This document shows positions 36,200 through 47,520 of a stretch of DNA of 64,000 nucleotides, piece after piece (within the stretch, counting starts at the first letter, position 1; the number at the start of each line of letters is the position of its first letter). The stretch is from NCBI GenBank assembly GCA_000827265.1, contig KN834805.1:127595-191594 (forward strand), in the 5' to 3' direction. The position numbers and the translations under genes are program-made. The DNA is from Collybiopsis luxurians FD-317 M1 (Eukaryota; Basidiomycota; Agaricomycetes; Agaricales; Omphalotaceae). The notes under the pieces are model-generated. The model had not been told where the DNA came from. It saw nothing but the letters and a program-made list of their open reading frames with translations, and did not search any database.

Positions 36200-38876
36200 G
36201 GCTACTGTGTTCGTTTGGCAAGTAAGTTTCAGGCAACCTCAGCGAGAATTGATTCACATCTCTGTCTCGCAGTTTGTGTTACACACGTATGCACAGGTCT
36301 GTGCCTAAGTATCGATGACTTTTTCCTGCTCTTCTCTTATGATTATCCCATCTAGCTTTTTTGGCCTCTGTTCCATTAAAGGAGAAGAAGAAAGAACTTT
36401 ACGACACCTGCTTTTTGCCCATCGTGTTTCAGAATTTTCCTATCATTATCAGCCTGCTTGCCACTTGGGGTCTCACAAAATCTATCTATATAACCGACGC
36501 TACATTTTCTCTGACGGTCATGCTCTCACCAATCTACTTCGAGCTCATTTCGCAGTTTCCGTCTTTGAAAAGACTTGTTCGCGATCACACCTGGAAAAAA
36601 ACGGAAGGCATTTACGACATGGTTGTCGTGATACTCTTTCTTGGTTCTGTGGTCATATATGTCGACTTCTGCAAGCAGTTCCTAGCTGAAGTCTCCGACT
36701 CCCAATGCTTTATCATACAAGCAGATTATGGTGGTGCAGACTTCGTAAATATAATAGGACTTGGGATCGCTCTTTTCGCAATGCTGATGGTTATGGTGAA
36801 TAATTCGGGGTACAAAGCGATCGTTGATTCCTTAAATTATATTCTGTGGATACCAAGTTATGGCACTTTCTTCTATCCGTTGGTTGCTTTCATCTTTCTC
36901 CACAGGGTTCAAACCCTGTGCTTAACCTGGACTACGACTATTTGCGTTAAAGTTTACCAGGAACGAAATGGTAGAACTCATCAAAAATTAGATTTCGTCG
37001 AGATCTTGCTGACCTGTCCGTTGATATGCAGATATCGGTCGTCGTACTATTTTTGCACTTCGATTCATGACTACCCTGCTCTCGATTGGTGACATGGTGT
37101 ATCTTTTTGTACTTGTGCAAGGTCCTCTAGGTATAGTGACGCCCCTATTACCAGCCCTTGTCTATCTTGGTGGGCCTTCCAAGCTTGTTCAGAAGACCTG
37201 ACGTCTGATTGCGTCCATGCAGCAAATGCAGGTGCCCCTCGCTTGCCTAGCGTTTTCTGGCCAATAAAGGAATTCATGTAAGTGCATATCTCATAGTTAC
37301 GTTTTTGAGCTAAATATATCTCGATTCCCTAGTAAATGGAATGAGTTCCTAAAGTCAGTGGCCTTTAATGAGCAGCCTTACATTATCTCTAAACATATCT
37401 CTCCAAGCAGCAACGCACAAGACCGTGTTCATCCAGGGCACTGGGTTATACCGAAATTCTTTTTCTTTTTACAGTTTGTCGATACCCTGGGTGTATTCGA
37501 AATAGAGCCTGACTTCAGTCCGACATACGGTCAAGTTGGCACATCTTCTAACGACACTCATTCTCTATACTAGCTAACTGCTTTTACAGATGCTTGCCTC
37601 TTTCTCGACCATTCCCGTGATCTTGAGTTGTGTCATTTACATGATTCCTTCGAAATCAAGCATTAAGGACCCAAAGGAATGGAGCAAGGTTGCGCGCGCA
37701 TTATTGTTAGCGATATCACCTGCGCCGGTCAGATTTTACAGGTCTCTTTCACCCCACCACATTGAGGATCGCAAAGAACTCTTGCCTACCCACAAAACTG
37801 AAGCCAGCTCCTTGCAAACTGCTTCAGCGTTAGCAAGCTCATCTTCAGCTGCACAACAAGGAAATTCACCCCCAATCACCGAAAACGTTGAGCTCTCATC
37901 CGAAGAGCGATCCACGAACTATTCTACAGAGGCTCAGTCGTTTGTTGGCACTGGAGGGCCATTGAGAAGACGTGTAAGCATTCTGGTGTAAGTTTTGAGG
38001 GTCGAGGGACTGACGCTAACGTTGTTCTTATTTCGAGACAACCTATGATTTGAATGTCGAACCTCTGTCCCATCTTCCTATCGAATCGCGTTCATTCTCG
38101 GATAATCGTGGTGGAGCGGAGTCATCCAATTTGCTCACAACAATTTTGCTGGTACGCTCATACCAGTGATGCTCTATTCTGGCTAGTGATACTTGTTGCT
38201 AATATCAGACATCAACTGGTGGAGACAGTGCTCATACATATGTGAATGAGCCATCACCTATTGCGGAAGAACCAGTGTCCCCAGTTGAACATCCGTTAGC
38301 AGTTGGTGGACCCGGTACAGGCCCAGCGGTTCAGAAAGACCCAGGAAGTTCCGATGACATTTCTCAGAGCGTCGCTGATGAAGCAGCCGTGAGCTCGCGG
38401 ACACTACCCGCCCCCAGCGCAGTCCAAGAGCTTTCCGCTCAATGTCCGCCAGAAGTCTCTGCAGATGGAATTGTTATCGCCGGGCATCAAATCAACGACA
38501 GTGGTCCACCTAACTCGGTTCCCGCACCCCTTATGGAGCAGGTCCTTCCGGTCCAACATCAGCCTGGGCTTGACACTCCTGCTGCAAATCCCAAGGCGTG
38601 TGAATTTTCTCTCTACTTAGAACGGAAGTTTCATTTGAGTCCTCTTTCCTTCCACCATTAGATATCAAATAGTAGAGACAGTGCTCATGCGTATGCGAGT
38701 GAGCCATTGCTTGTAGCGGAAGAGCTACAATCCCCAGATCGAAATTTATCGCTAGAAGTGTATCAGAACATGTCTGCCGACGTAAGTCCCCCGGCCGTGT
38801 CCACCATTACTTTCTAAGGGCTTATCATTTTCAGGGTAACGCAATGTTGGCGACGCTTGGTTCGAATGGAGAGTAA
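36152..38876 (+). CDS. Multi-pass membrane protein with chimeric disordered tail
   Basis: Eleven exons sum to 701 codons, giving 700 residues: 36152-36221, 36273-36296, 36356-36970, 37032-37121, 37223-37277, 37333-37534, 37590-37973, 38038-38151, 38209-38595, 38662-38781 and 38835-38876. The N-terminus contains NPDIQGYCVRLA, the NPDI-x-G-x-x-VR motif of a fungal seven-helix family of unknown function. Hydrophobic segments include PIIISLLATWGL, MVVVILFLGSVVIYV, GIALFAMLMVMV, MTTLLSIGDMVYLFVLV and MLASFSTIPVILSCVIYM. HPGHWVIPKFFFFLQF is also typical. After residue 480 the tail is disordered and holds two related segments, GDSAHTYVNEP and RDSAHAYASEP. The last 18 residues (EVYQNMSADGNAMLATLG) match the end of the coiled-coil protein upstream. 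Intron 38596-38661 would need a GC donor; a shorter form ending at 37991 by retention is possible. The tail model is less certain than the membrane part. Confidence 0.72.
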
Positions 38877-39056
38877 TTTGTTACGACTTTTTGCTTTCCT
38901 GCAATTTGTTTGTTCGGTGTATATTGCACTACTCTACAGTTTGGCATCTCGTCTATGGATCTCCTGCATGCCCACTATTCCATCAGATCGTAGCTCTACC
39001 ACTATGTGACGAAAGTATTACATGACTATCTCTCGAATACAAGCTATTACTTACTA

Positions 39057-39716
39057 TGGTTCGCAGGGATATGAGAGGGACAGGGATATGAAATATTGTG
39101 AAAAAATGTGTTTTTAACATGGTTCCTGCTATCGGGTGCCTTCCACGATTTTTTGATAAATTAATCAAGTAGTATTTATGAATCTCAGATACTTTACAGA
39201 GCTGTTTTTCGATACCAGTGACTATGGTGGACTGAACTTCGACGAGATTGAGGTGCATACCCCCATCAAATTCTCAGGAACATAAGAATGTGAATAGAAA
39301 CAGGAGGGATTGGGAGAGACAAACATGAGATATGATAGCAAGGGATTAATTCTAAATTTTCTAAGCAAAATATGGGGCACAGTGCAATCCGCAGACAAAA
39401 CAAAAAAAAGAGTACTCTGATGTGACAAGGGCTTGTGCCGCGCACTGCGGCATTGAAATGAGATCGGCACCCATTGCGTAAGCACTGAGCTTCTAACGTT
39501 AATTACGCCGATTATGCCGATCTGCCGCTGTTCGGCTTTATGTGAATATCCCTATTTTTGCTCGGTCACTGCCCGGCACGACAAGTAAATTCAAGAAAAA
39601 TACCATAAATTCAGACTAGGAGTTTTCAAGTGGTAGGCTTTGATTGTTCTATTTAGATTTTTGAGATACCTACTGATTGTTTCAGTATAAAGAATATTTC
39701 ATATCCCTGCGAACCA
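39057..39716. mobile_element. Non-autonomous terminal-inverted-repeat element with TA target duplication
   Basis: Perfect 18-bp terminal inverted repeats TGGTTCGCAGGGATATGA (39057-39074) and its complement (39699-39716) bound 660 bp flanked by TA on both sides, as in Tc1/mariner-type elements. A second partial repeat, CAGGGATATGAAATATT, lies just inside the left end. No transposase frame is present, so it would depend on an enzyme encoded elsewhere. The paralogous locus near 33650 lacks it. Confidence 0.82.
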
Positions 39717-39723
39717 TATATAG

Positions 39724-39966
39724 TAAGATAGAGTTGATCCGCAACCCGGTGCATCACATGATGCCGCTGAAATAAAGAAAATCTATCTCTGCTTTGAAAA
39801 ATCCAAAAAGTAAAAATATGGCTCTGAGGAACTCTTGGGAAAGCCCCTCCGCAAAGATCCTCTGAGCCTGATTTTTGATTTTCGAAAGCGTCGAGTTGTA
39901 GATAGCTTTTTCTTCATTTTGAGTGGCATCACATGATGTACCAGGTTGCGGGCCAACTCTTTCTTA
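39724..39966. mobile_element. Small element with long inverted arms (MITE-like or foldback)
   Basis: Left arm 39724-39787 and right arm about 39900-39966 are imperfect inverted repeats of about 65 bp (AGAGTTGATCCGCAACC against the complement of GGTTGCGGGCCAACTCT; both arms contain CATCACATGATG). The element is about 243 bp, has no coding capacity and could fold into a hairpin. It is absent from the paralogous locus at 33650, so it arrived after the segmental duplication or was lost there. Confidence 0.75.
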
Positions 39967-40026
39967 TAATTTTTTATTTTGCAAAGTGAGAAATTGTGCG
40001 TGTGAACTCCCTGGCCTTTACGAACC

Positions 40027-41426
40027 ATGACCTCCGCGACACCCCGCCCATTCACCAACGCCTTTTTTCAATATTTCCCTGTAGAACTCGTTCGCGAGAT
40101 TGTCGTTTTACTTGAAGTCAAAGACATCCTCTCTCTCTGTCTAGTTTGCAAGGATTTTCATTCAGTTTGTATCGACATTTTATACAAAAATATCCATACC
40201 AACAAGACTCAATGCTTCAACACGCTCGCTTCCAACGTTCAAAACGCAAAAGCTGTCAGGAATCTAACTCTTCCTGCCCAGATTAACATCGAGTTGGATG
40301 TTGTGTGTAATTGGCTAAGAGAAAATTCTTCAAGTTCAGAGGCACTGTAAGTTTTTCTTTGAAATCGGCCTCGGAATCCCCTTACGCATTACTCAGGCTG
40401 TTCAATAAATCCACAGCAGATGTCAGAGCTGCCTCCGTGCTGCCATTACTATCCAATCTACGAAATCTCTCTGTTCCGCCATTTAGCGCCATCTATACCC
40501 AAGCACTACCTGAATGTCACTTTCCACTTTTGCGGGTATTTTCCTACGCGATGCCTATCACCCAACCCTTGGTTTCTTTTCTATCACGAACTATAGCCAT
40601 CGTTAGGTTGTCATTAGATAGCTACATCCCTTTTCGATCCGACTTGAAATTCAACGAACTTAGCATCGCTCTGCCCCATCTGCAACACTTGACCGGGAAT
40701 CCGCAGGTAGTCAAGCTATTCGCTGAACACGCACCTTTGGCTACTGTACATATCAATTGGAATTTCGATCGCCGAAACATGCAAGCTCTCGAACAAGCTT
40801 TGGATTCTCTAGCGAGTCATTGTTCCTCTACTTTGAAGGAGTTTGCCGTGTATCGCAATCTCTTTAGACAAACTGGGTGTAATCTCCAGATACTTTCCGT
40901 TATTTGTGATAAACTTCCTCATATCACGACGCTTGGTTTAAATGGTGTTCAACTAGACGCCAATTTAGTCAGTTCCTCTGCTCTCTATTCCGGTCTTTCT
41001 ATACTGACTGAGTCGCAGTCTGCAACTCAGAATGCGTTATCTCGTTTCACGTATCTTGAATATTTGGATATGGATCATCATCCTTTCGGCGCTGTTCGCC
41101 CTCCGCGCTCCCGTTCTTTTGTGGTCAATTGGGATCAGGACGAAGTCACGATTCTCTCTTGGGCCTCCGCATGCCCGACGCTCAAGAGAAGTCGATTGCA
41201 CAGTACGTCTTTCCCTTCGTTTTACAGAAATACGTTTTGGTTGAAAGATCCTCGAGATGGTATTTTGTGGCGTTTTTACAGACCAGATGTTTGGATCCCT
41301 TTACTCTCTACCGTTCCTCAACGCAGAACGTTTCTAACCAGCATGCACAATTGGTGTTCCCGACGAATAGACCCGTCCATAAAGTCGACAGCTCCTCTTG
41401 CTCCTGTATCTGTGCCTGATATCTGA
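40027..41426 (+). CDS. F-box protein, complete copy
   Basis: Two exons (40027-40346, 40397-41426) give 449 residues beginning MTSATPRPFTNAFFQYFPV. The F-box spans about residues 13-55 (FPVELVREIVVLLEVKDILS, CLVCKDFHSVCIDILYKNIH). The rest has leucine-rich spacing (LPLLSNLRNLSVPPFSAIY, FTYLEYLDMDHHPFG, ASACPTLKRSRLHSTSF), as in mushroom F-box/LRR-like proteins. Such proteins bind SKP1 in SCF ubiquitin ligases and recruit substrates; the substrate is unknown. The frame stays open over a possible 25-nt intron near 41200, too short to be trusted. Upstream lie the two inserted elements, so its promoter differs from that of the truncated copy at 33737. Confidence 0.85.
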
Positions 41427-41556
41427 ATCATTTCATGTAATCTCCCTTGATCTATCCTTACACCCGTCTTGTTTCTTTCTGTTCAAGCTTCCTTATCTCT
41501 TTTCTAAGTACATATTATTTTACGATCTGAATAATAACGTTTTGGAAAACCACCAT

Positions 41557-42791
41557 TCACAGTGATGCTTTTGGAGTTTCCGTCTTCGATTCCCAGAACC
41601 TACTATCAGGACCAAAGGTTCCGTCATACCCCTTCTCCCTGATCCAGCTCTCCAGAGTATATCCAGTTGGATGAGTGCGTCGAATCCATTCCATATCCCT
41701 CGTGAGTAGGTCATCAGTGTACATTCTCCACATGCTAGAATATGTCTCCGCAACAGACGGCCCCGATTGTCCTTTAACAATGGATCTGCTCAACCTGGGC
41801 TGATATATTGACACGTATTCCTCGACGCTCATCTTTCTACGGATGGCGGGAATACCTGTGACACGAGTAAATGTCTCCACAAGCTGATCCCCGGTCATCA
41901 TCTCAGTAGCAATCTTGAGCTCTTGACCAGATGTCTCTGCGCGGTGATCAAAAGTGTATCGAACCCACCAGCCAATGTCTTCCAGACAAATGGCAGGGAT
42001 GTGTCCGTCTCCAGTAGGAACGGCAAATACTACCGCACTGTTCTCTCGTCTTGGAAGGGCTCCAAGAAGAGGCTGGATAGCCATATGATTTCTGTAAGCG
42101 AAAGATATCGAAGGGCGGGAAGAGCACGTACGCCACCCAGATTTTCTAAATACGGACCGGTGGTTATGATGGACCACGTCAAGGAGTCGCCAGTGGCACT
42201 CGAAGGTTGTACACGCAAAAAGTCGCTCACTGCACCCTTGGCATCATGATGGACTGTATGATACTTGGGATCGAACTTCCCGATCTATGCGACGGCAAAC
42301 GGGATAGATGACCCGTGAAGTACAAAACAGAGAACGAAAATGACATACCTTACTACCATAATCGAGGCCACTCCAAACAAAATGCTTTAGCTGTGAGATG
42401 CGATGTGCTTTCTGGAAGATCTCGATAGCAGCGGGAATCTCCCCTCGTTCACCAACAGAGAATGTATCCGTGTTGACGAAAACACCGTAGCAATCTTCCA
42501 GTGCCGCGGTGATACTACCGATATCATCGAAACGACCTACATACGCAGAGTTCCGAATCAGAACAAAAGCGACGAAATTGCAACCGAGCGCTTCAAATAT
42601 TCCACACCTTTGAACAATTCTGCTCCCAAAACCTTCAGACTTTGCGCTTGTTCACTGGTTGGATCTCTTGTTAACGCTCTCACGGAATATGGTGATGGTG
42701 ATCCGTCTTGCTGCGGAGCCAAGAGAGATGCGACTACAGGCTTGCCTTGGACGCCAGTAGCACCAATAACCAGTATACGTCTCTTCTGCAT
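41557..42791 (-). CDS. NmrA-like NAD(P)-binding protein, copy B
   Basis: Exons 42608-42791, 42349-42536, 42132-42284 and 41557-42072 give 346 residues. It begins MQKRRILVIGATGVQGKPVV with the Rossmann loop. It shows GCLEDIGWWVRY-like sequence (ICLEDIGWWVRYTFDHRAET), VETFTRVTGIPAIRRK and RDMEWIRRTHPTGYTLESW. Exon lengths 188 and 153 equal those of copy A. No lesions are seen. It lies convergent with the F-box gene, 130 bp apart. Confidence 0.9.
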
Positions 42792-43962
42792 TGGCGATGA
42801 CGTTGTGGTAAATGAATGACTAAGAATAGCGCTGTACCCGGGGTTCGCTGTTTACATATCTTTTTTCCGGTCTAAAACCGGCTGGTACCTCCTCCTACTA
42901 CGCCCACAGACTTTCTTACCGATACATTCATTCCCAGCTCCGGCATTTATGAGAAAGCCTAACCTCGTCTAACCCGATATACCACCCACTTCTTCGGGGA
43001 TTCGCGTGGTAAGAGGACCCGACGAAGACGCACATTTTACTTGAGTAAGTGTTTGGACTCCTCATTCAACTACTTCGAATTGAGGCGTAAGTTTTCAAAT
43101 CGTCTTTATATTCACGGGCTTCTATTAACTTTGCGTCTCCGGCATGATGGAAGCCGACTTCAACTCGGAGAAAAATCAATTCACCATGGAACATTCTTCG
43201 ACATCAGTACTAATTTAAATGTTGTTAAGCAGATACTATCTACGCGTCTCTCGTTCTAGCCGGTGGTGAGAAATTGTTATATTTTGTGCTAATATATAGC
43301 ATACAGAATGATACGGGAAGACATGGTCTGACTTTCAACGGCGATATGGATATAGCGAAATTCAGTAAAGAAACAACACTTTCCGTATATGGATCTTGGT
43401 TTTCCATATAAGGCAACCCGGCGCCTATTTCCTATAATCTAGCGCTGTCCACCGAGCTCAGGTTTGCTCACTTATCTCTTTCACTTTTAATCAAATTTCG
43501 TTATTCTTTTCTTGTATGCTTCAAAAATTTCTGTGGCGTAGGGTAAGCAATTTTAACCCACCTTCATTCACCTTCAGATGAAATACTGAATCAACGCTAG
43601 ACGGAGCAGTGCAAGAGCGGTGAATAAATAATCACATCTTCAATAAGGAAGCCGCTAACTGCATGATTGTCCTACCCTTATTGATTTGGACGGTTACCGA
43701 TCAAGCATCGAATCCGAGTTTCATAGCTCAAAAATTAAGCAGCGGCAAACACAAGTAAACGCTGGGAAGCGTGCAAATCGCTGTTGTGTGTCAGACACCA
43801 GTGATAGATAGATATCCGTAATGTACCTGGGCATGGTAGCGAACAGCCGTTTTGGAATGACTGCCTACACTTCGAGATTTGGTATAAATATGCTTTCTAG
43901 TGATGCCTACCTGTTTCTTACCGCAGCAATTCTGACCGAGTTCAACCTTATCACAAAGTCAA
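42792..43962. other. Divergent intergenic region between NmrA-like copies B and C
   Basis: About 1.2 kb containing both promoters. No gene or repeat supported. The two divergent paralogues could have arisen by inverted duplication, but the intervening sequence shows no clear palindrome. Confidence 0.5.
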
Positions 43963-45183
43963 ATGTCAGCCAAAATGCTTATCTTGGTCATCGGCGCTAC
44001 TGGTGCCCAAGGGAGACCAGTTATTTCCTCTCTCCTGAGGCCACAAGATGATGGGTCTCCGTCTCCCTACTCCGTGCGAGCACTGACTCGAGATCCAAAC
44101 AACGAGCATGCACGACTCCTTGCCTCTTGGGGTGTTGAATTGTTTAAGGGTGCATCCTTTATGGTCCTTTTCCTAGTCTTCGTTCACCGGTGATCTGACC
44201 TCAACTTGTTCAGGCCAAATTGAGGATGCAAAAAGCATAGCCGCAGCGTTGGAAGGATGTCACGGCGTTTTCGTCAACATCGATACTTTTTCTGTGGGTA
44301 CCCAGACCGAAATTTACACCGGTATCAAGCTGTTCGAACAAGCACATCGTGCTGGAATAAAACACTTTATATGGAGCGGGTTAGACTATGCTAGCAAGGT
44401 CAGAGGTGACGCTTGAATTCTTCTTCTGGAATGTTCGCTGATCTCCCCCCTATTCGAAGCTTGGAGGTTTTGATCCCAAGTATGATCAAGCAGTTCACTA
44501 TCATGCCAAAGCTATCGTTGGTCAGTATCTTCAATTACAACCATCAAGTCCAAGCGGAGACTCGTTGACCTGGTCTATCCTCTCAACTGGCCCGTATTTG
44601 GAGAATCTTCGTGGTGTACGCCGTTCTCCTATCTCAGTTGATCTCGTTTATTTCTTCAGCATAAATTCTACAGCCATTACTAGGTCCTCTCCCAGAAAAA
44701 GAAAACGGAGCCGTCGTCTGGTCACTTCCTCTTGGAGATGGTCGCTTTCCTGCCATCAGCGTCGAAGATATTGGTTGGTGGGCTCGCTATATGTTTGACC
44801 ACCGCGCAGAAACTTCTGGTCAAGAGCTCAAAGTGGCGAGCGAAATGATGAACATTGATCAATTGGTTGAGACCTTCACCCGTGTAACGGGGATACCGGC
44901 TATCTACAAACGAATCTCCATAGAAGAACATCTGGCTAAGAATCCAGCTCGCTGCAGTAAACCTGTAGTGAAAGCTCAGCCAAACGGGTATACCATCGGA
45001 GAGGCGTATCGTGGGTTGTACGGGATCTGGGGTGGCGGTCTTCTGACTCGGGATATGGAATGGATTAGGCGGACCCACCCTACTGGATATACATTGGAGA
45101 GCTTCATCAAGCAGAAAGGAATCGATGGATCTAGGGACGGTGATTTCACCCTTCTCAAAGATTCTCACCTTCACAGGGAGTGA
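43963..45183 (+). CDS. NmrA-like NAD(P)-binding protein, copy C
   Basis: Exons 43963-44149, 44214-44398, 44460-44615 and 44674-45183 give 345 residues. It begins MSAKMLILVIGATGAQGRPV, with GCHGVFVNIDTF, GIKLFEQAHRAGIKHF and SVEDIGWWARYMFDHRAET, ending in a LESFIKQKGIDG tail. It has Trp in AVVWSLPLGDGRFPAISVED where others have Phe or Ala, and Met in RYMFDH. The exon layout equals copy A apart from a one-codon deletion and a one-codon insertion. Intact. Confidence 0.9.
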
Positions 45184-45766
45184 AGAAGGGTACGATTTCA
45201 GAGCTCGACCGAGATTACTCAGAGATACCCTTAGAATCATGTAGATTAGAAATCATAAATGTAGAATAAGGAACAACATGTGTAATGCTGACTGAAAGGA
45301 TTGAATAGACCTTCACGGATTACCAGGAGCTATAAAAAATGTCGGACGGTAAGTAGTAGGGACGGATATGGACGGGCAGGTATCACAGCACTCATCCATT
45401 CGTTCGGCAGGTTAGGTCACCGATATTGACGGTACCTAATTCTACAGAAAAGCACGGAATGCCGTCCTAAGTAAGGTCAAGCCCCGATACTTCCAAACTA
45501 ATTTGCAACTGGAGATAGTAGGAGGCAGTTCATGATAAATGTTGATTCGAGTCTTAACTAAACGCGTTATGGCACGTCGACCACGTTACATCCCGCGTAG
45601 AGTACATATGCATGACACACCTTCATATGCGGACGGTCTTGAAATTAGGCCGTTAAAATATATAGTATAATCATTTTAGAAACGGCCAAGTCGTAAACTA
45701 TCATAAACTATCATTAACTTCGTGCTAATTCTTATTTGATATGTATATTCTATTATACTGAATCGG
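45184..45766. other. Intergenic region, no gene seen
   Basis: AT-rich sequence with no supported open frame or repeat. CATAAACTATCAT is repeated around 45700. Confidence 0.5.
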
Positions 45767-46057
45767 TTTGTTCTTGTACGCCAACGAAGAGATCGCATCG
45801 TTTATTTTTTTCCTCCTTATGAAGTTCTCAAGCGTGTATCCAGTGGGATGGACACGCCTAATCCACTCCATATCCCATGTCAAAAGATCGTCTCCCTAGA
45901 TTCTATACATCTCTGCGAAAGTATCTCGAATGGTAGGTCCATCCGGCCGACCTCTAACCATCGGGAGCTTGAAGTAATCTTCATGAACATCCAAAAACTC
46001 TTCGACAGAAATTCGTCCCTGGATAGCAGGTATTCCCGTTACGCGCGTTAATGTCTC
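45767..46057 (-). pseudogene. NmrA-like gene relic (C-terminal exon fragment), copy F
   Basis: On the minus strand this matches the last exon of copy D from ETFTRVTGIP-type sequence to the end, with a stop at 45894-45896 (CTA on plus strand) in the tail where copy D has IWGDDL. It ends abruptly at 46053-46058, where the sequence jumps to what lies upstream of copy D (from about 51643). Exons 1-3 and the Rossmann fold are missing. It is a deletion relic and cannot make an NmrA protein. Confidence 0.85.
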
Positions 46058-46490
46058 TATGCGGCGTAATTCCTCCTTGAACCATATCAGTACTTACAAT
46101 GGATGATAGACGGATAGATAAAGGGTCTCGTGAGAACAGCCCGGACTACTGCCCACCCCTCAGCGTGCGCACCGGGATAGGGAAGGCAGAATGAGGTCCG
46201 GGGCAATACATGCAAGAGCCCATAGCTGAGCAATCAGATTTCAGATCCAAGAATCAGAGAACCAGTATTGACACAACATCCATTGGCCCCTCCTTTCTGT
46301 AAGGAACGTCCCAATGCTCCTCCGTCGGAGTGGCGGCATGATGTCGACTTTTCCATAAACGCACTGTTCGCGGAACGTGCCTTTGCTTTGCCTTTACTAG
46401 CACCCAAGACGGGTAGACGCGATACATACGCTCCGGTCGCGACGAGCATATACGACTCCGAGTGAGTATGTATATATGAGGATTGCGATT
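45767..46490 (-). repeat. Deleted duplicate of the copy D locus
   Basis: Covers the C-terminal exon fragment plus about 430 bp of upstream DNA matching 51643-52080, including GCGGCGTAATTCCTCCTTGA, ACTTTTCCATAAACG and TATACGACTCCGAG. About 1 kb of the parent gene is absent. The upstream part has its own small insertions and deletions. Confidence 0.85.
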
Positions 46491-46543
46491 GCAGAGCAAA
46501 GATTCAGAAGGAACGGGCGTGAGGCCGCGGTGTTTCAATTTTA

Positions 46544-47520
46544 AGATACATATAGATATTCGAGGAGATGCTCGATGTACATATGTTTCTTGGTCCAGAG
46601 AAGGCAGCGCAGTGTGATCATTTGATAGCATTACATTCTGAGTGCTCATCGCAATTTGGAAACGTCCACACCTACTGGGCATGTACAAGAGCCGAGTTTG
46701 ACAGAGATAGAAATAAAAGCCTTCTAGCTTCATTGGATTCGCATCGCATGCTTGAACCTCATGTAAGTTCAACAGTTGGAGAGGGTACCGGTAGAGGTGA
46801 TACTGGAGAATCGAGGGAGAGCAGTTGACTCATTCCCTCACTTGTCTGAAATTTCAAGGCGACTACCCTAAATCAGAGTGTCGAACAAAGCTCATCGATT
46901 TCTGAAGATGAGCTCGCATGAGAATTGTTCCAGCGTGTCAACATGGACCTCATCGAGCCGGCCTCGACCGTAAGAAACCCCAAGCTGTAGGATAGAAGGA
47001 ATGCGAAGACGACGGACACACCAACATGCTTTTGCGGTGCGTTGTAGAAATTGGAGCTTTGTCTCTGTCTGTAATTCAGAATCAAGATGAATATGGATCT
47101 TCGAGAAGATGCTTGATGGACATATCTTTTAATGGCTGGTTCAAAGAACGCAGCACAGTGGGAGAGTTTAATAGCGTACATTCTTGTTTCTCACTGCAAT
47201 TTAGAGCCTTCCACACCTACTGAGCATGTACAAGAGCCGAGTTTGACGGAAATGGGAGTGCAAGTCTTCAATCTTCATTGCCCGAGGGGAAAGAGTAACT
47301 CATTCCCTCGCTTGTCTGCACTTTCAAAATGACTTCGCCCAATCGAAGTGGCGAACAAAGCTCATCAACTTCTGAAGATGAGCTCGTACGAAAGTCATTC
47401 AGCGTGTCAACATGAACCTCATCGAGCCAGCCCATTGAAGATCAATGGCGCAAAAGGGTCATTTTCTGGCCTCGCCGTAAGGAATCCCAAGTTGTGGGCA
47501 ATAAAGAATGCGAGTGCAAC
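46544..47520 (+). repeat. Degenerate two-copy tandem repeat, about 0.5 kb unit
   Basis: Unit 1 (about 46544-47000) and unit 2 (about 47070-47520) share ordered blocks: GCAATTT followed by CCACACCTACTG and GCATGTACAAGAGCCGAGTT, then TAACTCATTCCCTC-like sequence, GAACAAAGCTCATC, TTCTGAAGATGAGCTCG, CAGCGTGTCAACATG and ACCTCATCGAGCC. No conserved open frame runs through both units, so they look like decayed duplicates of an unknown sequence rather than genes. Confidence 0.75.

Larger units (their letters stand above)
38755..40259 (+). repeat. Segmental duplication, copy 2 (with insertions)
   Basis: Paralogous to 33297-33972. It begins inside exon 10 of the membrane-protein gene, continues through its terminal exon and untranslated region, is interrupted at about 39050-39970 by two inserted elements, and resumes with the leader and start of the complete F-box gene. 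Confidence 0.88.

Noticed and set aside
41200..41230. A 25-nt GTACGT to TTTACAG intron in the complete F-box gene
   Set aside because: Too short for fungal splicing, and the reading frame is open without it.
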